From Limnanthes douglasii subsp. nivea (taxonomy: Eukaryota > Streptophyta > Magnoliopsida > Brassicales > Limnanthaceae): a DNA stretch of 64,000 bases. The position numbers and the translations under genes are program-made. The stretch lies in the NCBI GenBank assembly GCA_036936605.1, contig JAUPFV010000002.1:166231739-166295738 (forward strand), written 5' to 3'. Below are positions 1 through 11,846 of the stretch, in pieces. The first letter of the stretch is position 1; each line of letters begins with the position of its first letter. The notes beneath the pieces were generated by a model. That model worked only from the letters and a program-made list of their open reading frames with translations, was not told where the DNA came from and searched no databases.

Positions 1-71
1 ACCTCATAATTCGTAGACCATAACCAAACTCTTAGCATATGAGCTATAGTCATGAATTTATTAATCTTGAT

Positions 72-744
72 TTAGAAAAGATCAGAGTAGTAACACCATA
101 TATTCCAAGCAAAGTCACAGCTTATAAAGAGATATTTATGAGTTTCAATATTACAGCAAAACTGGCATTTTGAAACCAAGATTAATTTCCTTTTCCGTAA
201 ATTTGTGTCAACATGGATAAACTTTTTCAGCAGCTTCCAAGTAAAAAAAGAGCATTTTCGAGGAGTAACCATATTCCATATTTTGCTATAGAGATTGGAC
301 TTTTGGACTTGACTCTGACTGAGTTCCAAGTATTTTTTTTGTGTTAAAATTCGAATGATTCATCCACATTATAGTATCATTAGCATTATTGTCAATACTA
401 GTTTTATTAATCAGGTCCAAGGTAGTTTTAGATAGAAATTTTTTAAGACATTCATTGTCCCAAGAATTATCAATCCAAAATTCATTAACTTTATTATGTC
501 TAAACCAGTAGTTATTAGCATTGTCATTTAGAGTAATTAGAGGAGAATGCTCATACCATTTTTCGAGCCAAAAATCTATATCACCTCTTCTAATTCTCCA
601 TTTAATATAAGGCTCTACAATCTGCTTGATCATAACTAACCTCTTCCAGGTGTGGGAACTAGCGTTTGAGTATAAATCTTGTAAGGGATGTATGTTCTTG
701 GAGTGAGTGTTATGCATTATGTTAGCCCACAAGCTTTTGTTCAT
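72..744 (-). pseudogene. LINE-1 C-terminal region with zf-RVT zinc-binding domain
   Basis: Minus-strand continuation of the LINE polyprotein downstream of RT. The segment 72-329 shows the zinc-binding domain found at the C-terminus of plant LINE polyproteins (zf-RVT): an FTWKLL block, then CQFC, a downstream histidine and a cysteine followed by AWNIW. The segment 286-744 is the linker between RT and this domain. It overlaps 72-329 in another frame, so at least one frameshift separates them. The LINE runs off the left edge of the window, and its 3' end is not seen. Confidence 0.75.
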
Positions 745-838
745 CCTGAAATTAAACCAAAGCTTACATGCAAAAGTCTCTTATAAGTTAGTTAGTTTAC
801 AAATGTTAAGACCACCCTCTTTAAAGGATTTACAAAGA

Positions 839-2001
839 TCATTCCATTTGACCAGTGAATTCTTCTTTCATTGTTAGAAGTACCCAGAAAAACTTGTTAA
901 AAATCTTCTCAATTCTATAGATGATTCCTTTAGGGAGGGATATGCTTTGGATCCAATAGCTTAGGATGGCAATAAAGACAGAGTTGATCAAAAGGATTTT
1001 CCTCCAAAATATAAGCTCTTGCATTCCCAATCTTTAATTTTGTTATTAATCTTATTAATCAGGTTGATGAAGTTGTTGCTCAATTGTTATTGTTTAACGT
1101 TATGCCCAAATACTATGTAGGAAGAGCAGTAGCACTAAATCCAGACATATTAGAAATAATAGCTATTCTAGTGTTGTTGAGCTTAACAGACATAATAATT
1201 TTACTATTATCATTATTAATCACCTGACTAGCGATATTCTGATTTGTCTGAAGAAAGGAACCCAACCTGTTAATAGTTGCATCCTTATTGTTTACAAATA
1301 TCAGAATATCATCTACGAAAACTAGACAATGAATTAACATTTTACTTCTAGAAGAGGATTGCATTGATTTATTATCATTGAACATCTTATAAAGCCATCT
1401 TATTAGGACATCCTCAACTAAAATGAAAAAACTATGGGCGAGAGGATCTTCATGCCTCAAACCCCTTTTGGTATTATAAAAATCATAGATTTTTCCATTT
1501 ATAATCATGGAGACATAAACATAGCTTATTGAGTTGAAGTTTATCTTCACAAAAACAGAAGAAAAGCCAAAAGCATCTAACACTTTAGTAAAAAAAGGAA
1601 TGAGAAATCTTATCAAAAGCCTCTGTCATATCCACCTGAACCATTATGCTGCAGTCTTTTTTCTTTTTGTTACGATCAAAACTCATTTCTTTCGTAATCA
1701 GAATATTGTCATGAATAGAAGAGATATGAACAAATTCCCTTGTATATTCGAGATTACTTTTGGAAGAATCTTGGTTAGTCTTTTATTTAAAAGTTCTGGC
1801 ATTATATTGTTAAGTAAACTAACAACCCGATGGGCCTAAAATCCTTCCAGTTAGTAGGATTAGAAGACTTAGGGACGAGGCATAAACCAGTAGCCATAAT
1901 ACCTGTAGGGATTTTCTTACCAATAATAAAGTCAATAATAGCCAAACATAGATCCTCCTTAATAATGGTCGAGCGAGTCTTGTAAAAACAATCATTAAAC
2001 C
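839..2001 (-). pseudogene. LINE-1 (nest host) reverse transcriptase core, broken
   Basis: This is the reverse transcriptase part of a plant non-LTR retrotransposon, read on the minus strand from 2001 downward. Seen: an RGLRxxDPL-type block near 1440, the catalytic FVDD box at about 1308-1325, and a C-terminal RT stretch at 839-1030 with the LSYWIQSISLP-type block usual in plant LINE polyproteins. The reading frame is interrupted several times, so it is a pseudogene. Its upstream end abuts the 3' LTR of gypsy element A at 2002. The missing N-terminal part of the same RT lies beyond that element at 10675. The RT would copy LINE RNA at a nicked chromosomal target; this copy cannot. Confidence 0.85.
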
Positions 2002-2300
2002 TGGTGTGGACTAAATTCGATCTTAGAGAGAAACATAGTGAAGTAGAGTTTAGAAAGAGAAAGTCAAGAGAACGTGAACAACTTAACCAAAAATTAAGAG
2101 TATATCATTAAGTTTAGCCATAGCCTTTATATATATGCACAAAGACTTAAGCGTGGCATAATTTTTTATACAAAAGATATAATGGCATACTAGTCTTTTA
2201 TTTTTACAAAAAAACCCTAAATTTCTCCCACAACTATGTAACTTACTATACAAGGTTTTCTTAATTACATTTTGATCCTCAAAATTCTATTTCTTTATCA
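2002..2300 (-). repeat. Element A 3' LTR
   Basis: 299-bp repeat matching 10378-10674, starting TGGTGTGG and ending TTTATCA on the plus strand. It is the 3' LTR because the element reads on the minus strand. A purine run lies immediately inside it at 2301-2312. Confidence 0.88.
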
Positions 2301-2312
2301 TTAGCCCCTTAG
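2301..2312 (-). other. Element A polypurine tract
   Basis: On the minus strand the bases next to the 3' LTR read CTAAGGGGCTAA, a purine-rich primer for plus-strand DNA synthesis. Element B has a related tract (GAGGGGCTAC) in the same place. Confidence 0.65.
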
Positions 2313-2679
2313 TTCTTATAAAAGTCAATGAATGAGAACTAACTGTCATCAGAAATCTTTCTTAGTGGATAAAAAACCTCTTTAGCCATGGTTTGAACTA
2401 CTTTGGGTTAAATGCCCCCATATTCTTGACAAAGAGCGTTTTCCTCAAATTACAACAATTTCTTGCTGACGCTTCAAATATCTCCATATGGTAACGTTTT
2501 CCCCTAATGGTCATAAACGTTCGAAGCAAAAAATCAAATAGGCGACGATGTCCTAGAAACTAGTTATGCCACTAGGCCTGTCATGTGGCAGGTGTCAGAC
2601 TCTCCTTTACGCAACCGTTTGGAATTTTGCCCTTATCTTCTCCACCTCTTCCACTTCCCTCTCCCTTAATCCTTTTTTT

Positions 2680-2688
2680 TATAAATAA
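2680..2688 (+). promoter_or_regulatory. TATA box for element A antisense gene
   Basis: TATAAATAA on the plus strand, about 380 bp inside the 3' LTR and about 440 bp before the ATG of the antisense gene at 3122. The equivalent position in element B also has a TATA box (12344). Its location outside the LTR suggests the antisense gene has its own promoter; start-site position is inferred. Confidence 0.5.
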
Positions 2689-2724
2689 TTCTGTGTGCCT
2701 CAGTTTGCTTCAAAACATATTTTT

Positions 2725-2740
2725 AGAGAGAGAGAGAGAG
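2725..2740 (+). repeat. (AG)8 microsatellite in 5' leader of antisense gene
   Basis: Sixteen bases of pure AG repeat about 40 bp after the TATA box. GA-rich leaders are common in plant 5' UTRs and in promoter-proximal regions. Confidence 0.8.
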
Positions 2741-3121
2741 TTTTCCTCTTTTTGAGATTTATTGACTACCTTCATATGGATCTTCAACCTCTAAGCTACC
2801 TTCACCGGAAAACATAAATCCACCACCCATCCTTCAATATTTTTTATGAGAAAGCATCCAAACTATAAAATCAAAGAGCCAAAAAACCCATAAATTCATC
2901 CCCTCCCAAACAAACAAAAACCTCACTTTGGAGGATACGACTATTTCTGCATAAGTGAACGGGCAGACGAATATTGAGCAGCTGGATTAATCAGAAACAG
3001 TCCTCAATTTTCCACTGATACAATACAATACGGTAACTTCTATCTGAACCGAACTCCTCCTGCATTTTCAAATTCATCTCTTCCATAAGAAAGTCAATCA
3101 TAAAAAACTCAAACGTAAAAA

Positions 3122-5219
3122 ATGCCTCAAATTTCACCATCTCTAGCTAGATCATCATCTCGAATCCTTTCTGCAAGTTCCACTCCTCGAATCAATCGCA
3201 AAGTAACTCAAACCACATATACTTCAAGGATATCAGAAGAAACACCTTCTCCACTTAGCTCTGAATCCCCTTGACAACTGCGCAATGAAACCCTTCCAGT
3301 TTGTTCAAAATATTACCTTCCTCAAACCGTTAAAAGAAAGACCTTTATAGCCATGAGACATGATGCTGACCATACTTCAAATATTACATCCTCTTCTTCT
3401 GTCCTGAAGGAAGGTGTTGAGAAAACTACAGAGTTCTAATAGAATCCTTCAATCAACAACGATAGAGAGCCAACCTCGAATGCCAACCCACCTCGACTTA
3501 TGGATGAGGCATCAGAGGAAGAAGCTAACTCCGAAGCTACCCAATCAAATATTTAACCTGACACTAAAGATGATGCTTCAAAAGAAACTGATAGTGAAAC
3601 GGTTAAGGATGTTTTGAATACAAAAGCACGAAGGAGAAGGAAAAAGAAATCTCCAGTTGAACTTTCTGAAGATCTAGCTGCATCAATATGAGTACCACTC
3701 AATCCTGAATATATATTTGCACGATACAATGTGCCATATATCTACTATCCGCAGTCCCAAGCTTTTTCCTTAAAAAAGCAATGGGGAATGCCAGACAACA
3801 TTGTGCTTCAGATTCTGAAAGAGGGAGAGACTCCACTTGACTATGGAAAGGATTAGTTGGTTGTATACCTTGAAATTATTAACTAAGGTCTTCGGTTTCC
3901 GTTAGATCCAATGATAGTGGAGTACTTTGAACTCCTAGACCTCTATCCTACACAAGCCACTCCCAACCACTGGTTCACCCTTCTTTCTATAATTATGGCC
4001 TCTAGACTTGCCCAAATTCCCCTTTTTATTCGAGATTTCATTGCCTTGACTAAAGTTTCGAAGGGACCAGTTTTCCCCTTATTCCCACTTTTAAAGAATG
4101 AGAGGAGGTCGAGCCTTCCCCAAAAAGAAAGAAAAAATTTGCTTCGAAGAAAAGAAAGAGCACATCTAAGACACCACCACAGAAAAAGGACAAAAAGAAT
4201 ATTATACAGACCTTTCAAGAAGTACTTCCTTCCTACGCTGATGAAGTCATAGTGTTAGAAAATCAACAAGGAGAAGTTGCAGCAAACACTAATCAAGGAG
4301 GCAATCGGTAAGGAGAGACTAGATCATATAATCACTTTGATCCTGATATCTTTATCAACATCGATCAGTCTCAAGAGCTTGACAAAGATGCAGATCCATA
4401 CATACAAGGGATTCAAGACCAACTACAACACTTTGTTGAAAGGTCTGCTCCTACTCATCCTAGAGTAATTGACTCAGAGATCTCTTTGCCAATGCCTACC
4501 TCCACTCTTATGCGTTACACCAATCCACTATTCATACCTTCCGAAGAGCGTTCCGAAGAAGTTGCACTTGCTCTCCAACCATTTACCAACCTTGACGCTG
4601 CAACACAAAAATTGTGTCAAGAAGTAGAATCTGCCCAAAGCCACTTAGAGTTTATGGTGAAGAAATGGTTTGCCAAAGTAAAATTGATGCTACTGAGAAG
4701 AGGATGAGGGAAATATTCGATGGTTTTATGGAGGACCAATTTCACAGATTCCAAGTTTCCAGATTAGAATTCCTCAAAGGAATCATTCACCTCAAAAATC
4801 ATCTCGGATCTATGTATAAGTAAGAGGTAGAAGAGCTCAACACTTCTCACAAAAATGAGATAGAAGAAGTTAAATCCAAACACGCTCAAGAGTTAGCTGA
4901 GCAGAAAGAAAGTTACTCCACCATTCAACTTTCACTAAAAAAGAGTGAGGATGAAAAGAAAAAAATAATAGAAAGCATGGATGCTCTTAAGAATCCGTTC
5001 GAGGAAGAGAAAAAACTTGTTGTGGAGGCTGTTGAAAATGAATGTGCGAAGGACATGCTTGTGGCCATTAAGAATGCCGAAGAGCAAAAAACTACTAACT
5101 TTTTTTGTGAAAATCATGCCTCATTTCCAAAAGCTGACCTTTCAAACTTCGAGGAGTTGATTCCTATTGAAAATCGCCCTAGTAAAGCTTTTGATCTTGT
5201 ACCTAGCTCTTCATCCTGA
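3122..5219 (+). pseudogene. Element A antisense extra ORF (gypsy-type transposon domain, coiled coil)
   Basis: Runs opposite to A's gag-pol, between the integrase end and the 3' LTR. A Ser/Thr/Pro-rich N-terminus starts at the ATG at 3122. The conserved domain lies at about 3690-4080, with ARYNVPYIYYP, then GLRFPLDP, then LDLYPTQATPNHWFT and IIMASRLA blocks. The same blocks occur in the antisense genes of elements B and D, and I relate them to the family annotated as putative gypsy-type transposon (Transposase_28-like). The C-terminal half (4840-5219) is a Glu/Lys-rich coiled coil. The role is unknown. Stops near 3290, 3440, 3690 and 3855 and frame changes mark it as dead. Relative to B the region after the domain is shortened. 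Confidence 0.75.
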
Positions 5220-5239
5220 AGAAGAGGGATCAGAAGAAA

Positions 5240-6054
5240 TTGTTTATGAAAATTGTAGAAAAAACACAGTGTCATTCCCCTCGAAGCACAAAAAGAAGTC
5301 ATTTTTCTATTGTTAAATTGAGTACCGTTATCTATAGTGATTTTTAAGGTACCCTAAAGCGGCAACACATATTGTTCACAATGAACTTAACAACATCTTT
5401 GGACTTTGTTCCAGAGGTTCAACTTCTGCCCACTTGGAAAAATAGTCCACCGCCACAATAATCATTTGGCGTCCTCCAGACGCCATGGGAAATTGTCCTA
5501 CTAAGTCTATTTCCCCATCTGTCAAAAGGGATGGCTTCAGTAATAGAGATGAGTGGAACTGTCGGTTTGTGAATAGAATTGGAAAATCGTTGACAAGTAT
5601 TACAACCTCGAACTAAACTCTTAGTATTGTTCATAATCGAAGGCCAATAATATCCCGCCAACAACATCTGACGTGTCAATGACTTGAACCCACAGTGTGT
5701 AGAACCCTCACCATCATGTAACTCTGATAAAATTTCCTGAGACTTTTGTTTATTCAAACAACGCAATAATAGCCTACTCAAAGACTTCTTATATAATATC
5801 TCATATAATACAACATAACCATGAGCTTTATCCTTCAATTTCTTAGCCATTTGCACATCTTGGGGCAGCATTCCTCTTATCAAGAAGTTTGAGATATCAG
5901 TCTTCCAGTCATTTCGAATTACATATGGTGTAACAAAAACTTCTTCTATATATTTACATTGCTCTACAATAACGTGCTCAAACAAAAGAGTCAAGTTTCG
6001 AAGCTCTCGAAGATATATAATCAAATTATCCTTTTCAGCTCCAGTAAATTCCAA
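5240..6054 (-). pseudogene. Element A integrase, truncated
   Basis: Minus-strand integrase. The N-terminal HHCC zinc finger is visible at about 5620-5740 (ELHDGEGSTHCG, then CNTCQ). The catalytic core follows: the region of the first Asp, then ITIDNGTQFN with the second Asp near 5320. The core is frameshifted near 5420. The sequence stops soon after the second Asp; the third catalytic Glu and the C-terminal domain are missing. The 3' end runs into the end of the convergent antisense gene (5219), so a deletion removed the spacer that separates these genes in element B. Confidence 0.8.
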
Positions 6055-6059
6055 CCACC

Positions 6060-6245
6060 TGATTTGCTATTAATTAGGAAACTGTTTCCAAAGGAATTGA
6101 AGTCACTCCATAAATGCTCGCAAGTCTTAAACCAGCAAATGCAGCTTCATATTCAACTTCATTATTTGATGCATGAAAATCAAATTTAATGTCTTCAAAC
6201 ATTGGATCCCCGGATGAAGCAATCAGTTTAAATCCACACTACATC
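6060..6245 (-). pseudogene. Element A second (archaeal-type) RNase H, N-terminal half
   Basis: Minus-strand fragment containing ASNNEVEYEAAFAGLRLA, the block around the catalytic Glu of the extra RNase H that marks Tat-lineage gypsy elements. The SDSxLV and ADxLA blocks expected downstream are absent before integrase begins, so about half of the domain is deleted. Placement between the gypsy RNase H and integrase fits the Tat order. Confidence 0.7.
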
Positions 6246-6692
6246 CTAGATACCAGAACCTCCATTAGTTCGACCCACCCACATCAAACTACTTGGCAAG
6301 ACCTCATTGTCTATCTCTTTATATAATCTACTTGAATGAAACTCAAAAAGAAAATAAGTTAAATCCTGGGCCTTGATAGTCAGTCGAGGCGCAAAAACAA
6401 TATCAAAATATCCCAACTTTACTGACCATTTGGTCGTCCTTCTAGAAATGTCGGGGCATTGCAAAATATTTTTTAATGGGAACGAAGTTGGAAACACAAT
6501 AGTGTGAGATTAAAAATAGGGGCACATCTTCGTGGCGACCACCACTAGAGCCAGGGCCAATTTTTTGAGCTTCAAATATCTTTTCTCTGCCGCCACCAAA
6601 CTCTTACTGACATAATACAATCGCTTCGAAATTCCCAAATCTTCACTTACCAAGACAACACTTACTACGAAATCTGACACAACAATGTACAA
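6246..6692 (-). pseudogene. Element A gypsy RNase H
   Basis: Minus-strand remains of the native gypsy RNase H. Seen: VSKSLVAAEKRYLKLKKLALALVVVATKM at 6510-6692, then PLKNILQCPDISRRTTKWSVKLGYFDI at 6246-6497. The blocks align with those of element B at 17960-18358. A stop and a frame change separate the two halves. The enzyme would degrade the RNA strand of the RNA:DNA hybrid during reverse transcription. Confidence 0.75.
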
Positions 6693-7619
6693 AAAGAGTT
6701 GCTCTCCAATTCGAGGCTTGGACAGTATTTGTGGTGATGACCATAATTCCTTAATACTTGAAAATGTTGCTTCACATTCCGAGGTCCACTCAAATTCCTT
6801 TGGTATTCGTAATACTTCGAAAAAGGGAAATATTTATTAGAAAATCTGGAAATAAATTTGCTAAGAGCAATTAACCTTCCTATTAAGGCCTGCACTTATT
6901 TGGTAGTTCGAACTTCGAGGCAATGTCATTGATACTAAAGAATTTAGCTGCTATAGATCAACTTCTATCCCTTTTCACTAATAAAATACCCCAAGAAATT
7001 TCCTAATCGAAATCAAAAGTACACTTCTCAGGATTTAACTTCAATATGACAACTATTAGATTTTAAAAAGGCTCTTCTAAATATTCCAAGTGTTTTTCAT
7101 CTGCTAGACTTTTGAACAACATATCATCAATATACACCTCAATGTTTCTTTCAATCTGAGAAGCGAAGGTTTTATTCATTAACCTCTAATATGTTGGTCC
7201 AACGTTCTTTAACCCAAAAGGCATAACCCTGTAAAAATGCGAGCCTCGGTACGTGATGAAGGTGGTGCTCTCATGATCCTTTGGATCCATTTGAATTTGA
7301 TTATACCCTGCAAAAGCATCTATAAAAGACAAAATTCTATTCGAGGAACTGGAAAAGGATCTTTAGGACAAGCTCGATTAGCATATGTGAAGTCAACGCA
7401 CATCCTCCATTTCCTATTTTTCTTTTTAACCACCACTGAGTTTGGTGTCCATAAGGGATATTGTGACTCCCTATATGTCCGACCCTTGAAAAATGATCCA
7501 TTCCAGTAACAATAGCCTCGCTTTCTCAAAAGAGAAAGCACGTTTTTTTGTATAACAAGTTTAACCTTTGGATTAATTGCTAGGCTATGACATATCACCT
7601 GGATTGGAACTTCTACCAC
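6665..7619 (-). pseudogene. Element A reverse transcriptase
   Basis: Minus-strand Ty3/gypsy RT. Seen in order: KWRMCVDFT, RACPKDPFPVPRI, GYNQI, VMPFGLKN, and the catalytic YIDDMLFKS box near 7120-7150. The YIDD aspartates survive, but stops occur around 7320, 7180, 7060 and later, and the thumb/connection part is strongly eroded. It aligns through its length with the two RT copies of element B. Confidence 0.82.
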
Positions 7620-7907
7620 ATCTTCTGTTTACCAAACGAAAACATCCAAAATGTGAAAAAAAAATTGCAACAACTGCTGACATAAAGCCAGGGTCAGTAA
7701 ATTTCCTATTTGAAGTATCTTCCCATAAGGAAAAGTATACTCTTCTATACTTTCACTTACTGTTAAAGAACCTAGGGTTTCTCTTGTATCATCAACCCCT
7801 TCTTCGACATCCAAGGTCAACCCCCCTTATTGATATTCAGTCATTTTATCACCACTACTTGACCCTCGAATTCGAAGGGTTGTGGCATAATATTCTCTAA
7901 CAACCTT

Positions 7908-8330
7908 CTAATCACTTCGGACGACTCCCACGGGATCTCCGATGACATACTTCAAGGATTGGTGGACTGTTAATACAACTGCATACATCCTCAAAAGCCA
8001 AGATCTCCCGAAAATTATATTATAGTTGGTTGGACAATCCACTATCATGAATAAAAATCGAACCTTCTTTTTTAAAACTTCCCTTTCCCAATCACACCTC
8101 CTCCTCGAATTCTCCAATTACCTGAGCGGTCACTGCTATGAATCCAATTATAGTGTGGTCTAACTGAGAAATGCGAGGAGGATTACGCATTCTATCATAT
8201 GTTGTTTTGAAAAGAACATTTACAGCGCTCTCTATATCTATTAGCACGCGTCGAATTTCAACACCAACTTCTTCTACTCAAATAACCACCACATCTTTAT
8301 GAGGACCTGCAGTGCCTCTCAAATTATCTT
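7908..8330 (-). pseudogene. Element A aspartic protease, active site changed
   Basis: Minus-strand retropepsin-like domain. The block aligned with the active site of element B (IDTGSSANILF) reads IDIESAVNVLF here, so the D-T-G triad is lost. Downstream, YNIIFGRSWL and HQSLKYVIGD match the conserved C-terminal part of the domain. Stops interrupt it (near 8280). It would have cleaved the Gag-Pol precursor. Confidence 0.72.
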
Positions 8331-8420
8331 CGTCGATAAGAATAAAAGAACATCTCTCTTACCATACAAATGAGTAGAAATCCCTCATTCTATTTGAGTA
8401 GCTAAGCTCACTACATGTCT

Positions 8421-10311
8421 CTATCTAGAGCTATCAGTATTGCCATTCATAGTTTCTCCTCCAAATATTTCCAACAACTCAAAGTACACATAAACTTTGA
8501 ACTCAGCCTTGTTAACTGGCTCATCTACTAGCATCAGAATCAGTCGATCCGGATCTGTATCCAAATATTCTGATGCAGCATCGAAATCATCAACCTTAGA
8601 ATCCAGAATCATTAGATTTTCTACCTGTAAATTTGGCTTCATCACCTGCGAATAAGAGCCGTGGATAAATTTCTCCGCGCTTTAACAAAAGGCTACTAAC
8701 TTACCATTTTCAATCAGAGTTTGCACCTCCTTCTTCAAAACAATACAGTATGTTGTATCATGTCGTATGTCGTTATGATATTTACAAAACCTGTTATTAC
8801 GCTCTTCCCTTGGTCTAAATATCAGAGCATTTTTTGAACTCACAAACCCCTTAGCCTTTTCGTAAACTGCAACAACGTTTTCAGTAAAATCAACATAGTA
8901 CTCTGGCCTTATCCATTGATTTGGCCTTGGTCTTTAAAATTGGTACCTTGTAGCTTGAGTTGGGTACCCTCCAGTTCGAGGAGGAAAATTGTTGTTGTTC
9001 CTCAGACGCAATGGTTCGGCTGAGTTTGAAGAATGCCCCTGATTATTTGGCACCTGCCCTAAACTCTTTTGACTAGACCCAACTACTCCTCGAACTCTAG
9101 TTGACTCTTCCAATTTAATTCCATCTTCCACCTGAGCCATCAACCCTACAAAAGTTAAAGATTTTCATTTTATTGTTTCATCACTAAATCTCCTAGTCAA
9201 AATCCTTGTCAAAATGATGCCATTGCCACCAAATCCTCACAATTATCCAAACCAGCTTTGGTTAACACAAATCACTTAGTGTAGTACTTCAGCTATTCTC
9301 CCACTGCTTGTTTGCACTGTATTTTTGTGTCTCTATTTTCTCGCATCTATTTACTTCCCACACATTATCTTCGGAGGGCTGTATAAAAATCTCTGAAATT
9401 GGAAACGGCTCCCTTTGAAATCCTGTTGTACCACTTCAAAGTTCTTTGGAACGTTTGAGAGAAAGCTCTGCACACCAACCTGTCATCGTCCTCGAAATTC
9501 AGCATGTTGTTTTTTGAACTGTTTGATGCGGTCATCGCGATTTTGCATCCCATCGACTTTTCAACCTTATAGATATCTAACCGTTTCGGAAGAGTGATGG
9601 ACCTTATCTCAGTTGTCAAAGGAGAATTTCTACAGTCGACTCCTTGTACATACTGATTATCATTTCATGTTCCCATATGCATCAATGTATATTGATTCGA
9701 TGCGTTCCCTTCGCATCATTCTGCTTCCCTCAAACAACGTAGTACATTCTCATTTCTTGTTTTGTATTCTCTTTCTGATTTTCGAGGCCGACCTTTTTCC
9801 TCTTTCGAAGACCCCCGATACCTCTTGTACTAAGATCCTGAACTATTTAACTCATCATCACTGGGCGTATTATATGTTTGCTTATAATTTTTCTCTTTTC
9901 ATGAAGCATAACGCTCTTTGTTAGATTCAAAATGGGTTTTCTTCTACTCACTTCGAACCTGACAAGTTGTGCAAGAACGATCCAAATGGCTGTCAACATC
10001 ATTTTTATCATCCATCTGCCTCACCTTAGATTTCAACCTAGCCAGTTGAATATCCTTCTCTCTCTGATCATAATTCTAATTTAGAGTTGTGGTTTTATCT
10101 AATAACTGGTCCATTCGCATTTCAATATCTGATTGATTCTTTTGAGCTGGTACTGACTCATCTTTATTATCTTTCCCTCATTGCAGATCAAGTTTTAGTA
10201 TGTCAACTGCTTTTCGAACCAAAGGATCGTTTTCATTCTTTGGCTCCATTAACAATCAAAATAGCTTCAGAAAATCGAACAATAACAATCAAAACGAAAC
10301 AAGAAAAGTAA
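8421..10311 (-). pseudogene. Element A gag
   Basis: Minus-strand gag. The capsid core lies at 9365-9619 (NFEDDDRLVCRAFSQTF, then KWYNRI). Ser/Arg/Lys-rich N-terminal remnants lie upstream at about 9700-10300. A pseudo zinc-knuckle region is near 8750. The gag end at 8421-8645 contains EIFGGETMNGN, which aligns with the gag-protease junction of element B and keeps a Gly codon where B has a stop. Multiple stops are present. Gag would form the cytoplasmic particle. Confidence 0.7.
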
Positions 10312-10377
10312 TCACTTCTGGTTTTTTATCAAGAATATAAGGTACCAATTAAAAACCTCCCACTATTATTGCCAATT

Positions 10378-10674
10378 TGGTATGGAGTAAATTCGATCTT
10401 AGAGAGAAAAGTAATGAAGTAGAGTTGAGAAAGAGAAAATCAATAGAACATGAACATCTTAACCAAAATTCAGAATCCATCATTAAGTTTAGCCTTGACC
10501 TTTATATATAGGAAAAAAGACTTAAGCATAACAGGATTTGTTATGCAAAAGGTCTAATTGCATACTAGTCCTTTATCTTCACATAAAGCTTTAAATTTCT
10601 CCTACAACTATATAACTTACTATACAAGGTTTTATTTATTATATTTTGATCCTCAACATTCTATTTCCTTATCA
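10378..10674 (-). repeat. Element A 5' LTR
   Basis: 297-bp direct repeat of 2002-2300, starting TGGTATGG and ending CTTATCA. The LINE reading frame resumes directly after it at 10675. Confidence 0.88.
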
Positions 10675-11395
10675 ATACCCGTCCATACCTGCAACACTCG
10701 ATGGATTAAGATTAGTGACAATTTTATAAATCTCATCTTTATTAGGCTTGGCCATCATGTAAACATTATCCTCGTTTGATATAGCCTTAGGAATGTTCCC
10801 TAAAAATAGCATTGTTAACAAGAATATCCTCTTCCTCCTAGTTGTTGTAGGGTTGATCACCAAGAATATCCTCTTCCAACCTATCAGATCTTTATCAGTT
10901 AACTAGACATTATCAACGTTTATACTATTGATAGTATTCCTTTTCGTTTGCTTATTTACATAATTATGATAGACTTTCATGTTTTTATCTCCCTCCTTAA
11001 GCCAAGTTGTGTAAAATTTATGAAACCAATAGGATTCATCCATCTTAAAACCTTAAAAGAACTCAACATTAGCTTTAGTTAGATCCATTCTAGAATCATT
11101 GTTGTTAGTTTCCTGATGATTAACTTCTTTTCATTTAACATTAATCTCAACTTCCTCTATCAAATATATTCCCAAAGTGAGTTTTGTTCCAACCTATTAA
11201 TGTTTTTTTGAGTCTATTTTGCTTTTGCCAATAAACAAAGAGAGGGAAACCAGTAAGTTCTTTTTTCTAGTTCTCATTAACAAAAGCAAGAAACTCAATA
11301 TTTAAAGCACTTGATTTTGTGATCAGGTGTAATTGGTAAGCTTCATATTCCTTATTTATTGGGATTATTATTCTCTAAACTCAAGTTCTCATACT
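10675..11395 (-). pseudogene. LINE-1 middle piece (end of linker and start of RT)
   Basis: Minus-strand LINE sequence between elements B and A. Seen from 11395 downward: a DH block like the end of the endonuclease domain, TLIGWNKTHFGNIF (about 11150-11200), TTWLKEGDKN (about 10990-11015), and NLNPSSVAGMDGY at 10675-10730. These are the standard blocks between endonuclease and RT in plant LINEs. The last block stops at element A and its continuation (FYK) lies at 2001, so this piece and 1-2001 were once contiguous. Most of the endonuclease domain is not visible between this piece and ORF1 at 28.8 kb. Confidence 0.8.
11391..11395. other. Element B target-site duplication, left copy (ATACT)
   Basis: ATACT directly precedes the left LTR and is repeated at 28439-28443 directly after the right LTR. 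It fixes both element ends. Confidence 0.92.
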
Positions 11396-11833
11396 TGGAG
11401 AGTTTTAAGAGTTCTATGGGGTGATTTTGTGATACGAAGATCTTTTAGTGTCCCAAATAGTCTGCAATATTTAGTCTAGGAGTATTTCTAAAGAGAGGAA
11501 GTAAGGGTTTAGGTTAAGTAGAGAGAGAAAGTTATATTCTATTTTTCTTGCGATTTGTGCAGCGTGTGTGGTCCTTTTATAGTATAATTGCGGGTCTCAC
11601 ACGCTTTAATTCCCGATTATTACACTTTTGGTCCCTATATATTTTCTTCTTCTTATTTTAACTATTTCTTAAATAGTCTATACATTTTCCCCCTTACATA
11701 AGTTCCTCTTTACAATTTTCCCCTAACATACTTCTTCTTTACAATTTTCTCCACACATACTTCTTCTTTACAATTTTCTCCAAACATACTTCTTCTTTAC
11801 AATTTTCTCCATGTCTTTTATTCTTCATTATCA
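11396..11833 (-). repeat. Element B 3' LTR
   Basis: 438-bp LTR starting TGGAGAG and ending ATTATCA on the plus strand. It includes a run of about 29-bp units (ACATACTTCTTCTTTACAAT and on), three to four copies at about 11700-11815. These lie in what is the U3 5' part when read on the element strand, where promoter repeats often sit. Confidence 0.95.
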
Positions 11834-11846
11834 GTAGCCCCTCAGT
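11834..11846 (-). other. Element B polypurine tract
   Basis: Minus strand reads GACTGAGGGGCTAC up to the LTR border; it matches element A's tract in position and core AGGGGCTA. Confidence 0.65.

Larger units (their letters stand above)
2002..10674 (-). mobile_element. Element A: Ty3/gypsy, Tat lineage, inserted in LINE-1
   Basis: LTR retrotransposon in minus orientation. Two direct repeats (2002-2300 and 10378-10674) begin TGGT and end ATCA. They bracket, in minus-strand order, gag, protease, RT, RNase H, a second RNase H and integrase, plus an extra gene on the plus strand. By eye the LTRs differ at about 49 of 297 positions (about 16%), so the copy is old. Flanking 5-mers are AAACC (1997-2001) and ATACC (10675-10679), a target duplication with one mismatch. 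Both flanks belong to the same LINE reading frame, so A inserted into LINE-1. All pol domains carry stops or deletions. Confidence 0.9.

Noticed and set aside
3943..4218. Minus-strand hydrophobic ORF as a membrane protein
   Set aside because: It is the reverse of the Lys/Glu-rich part of element A's antisense gene; the hydrophobic look comes from reading AAG/GAA codons backwards.
2002..10674. Endogenous pararetrovirus as an alternative for element A
   Set aside because: It has LTRs, an integrase and a target duplication, and no movement or coat protein motifs.
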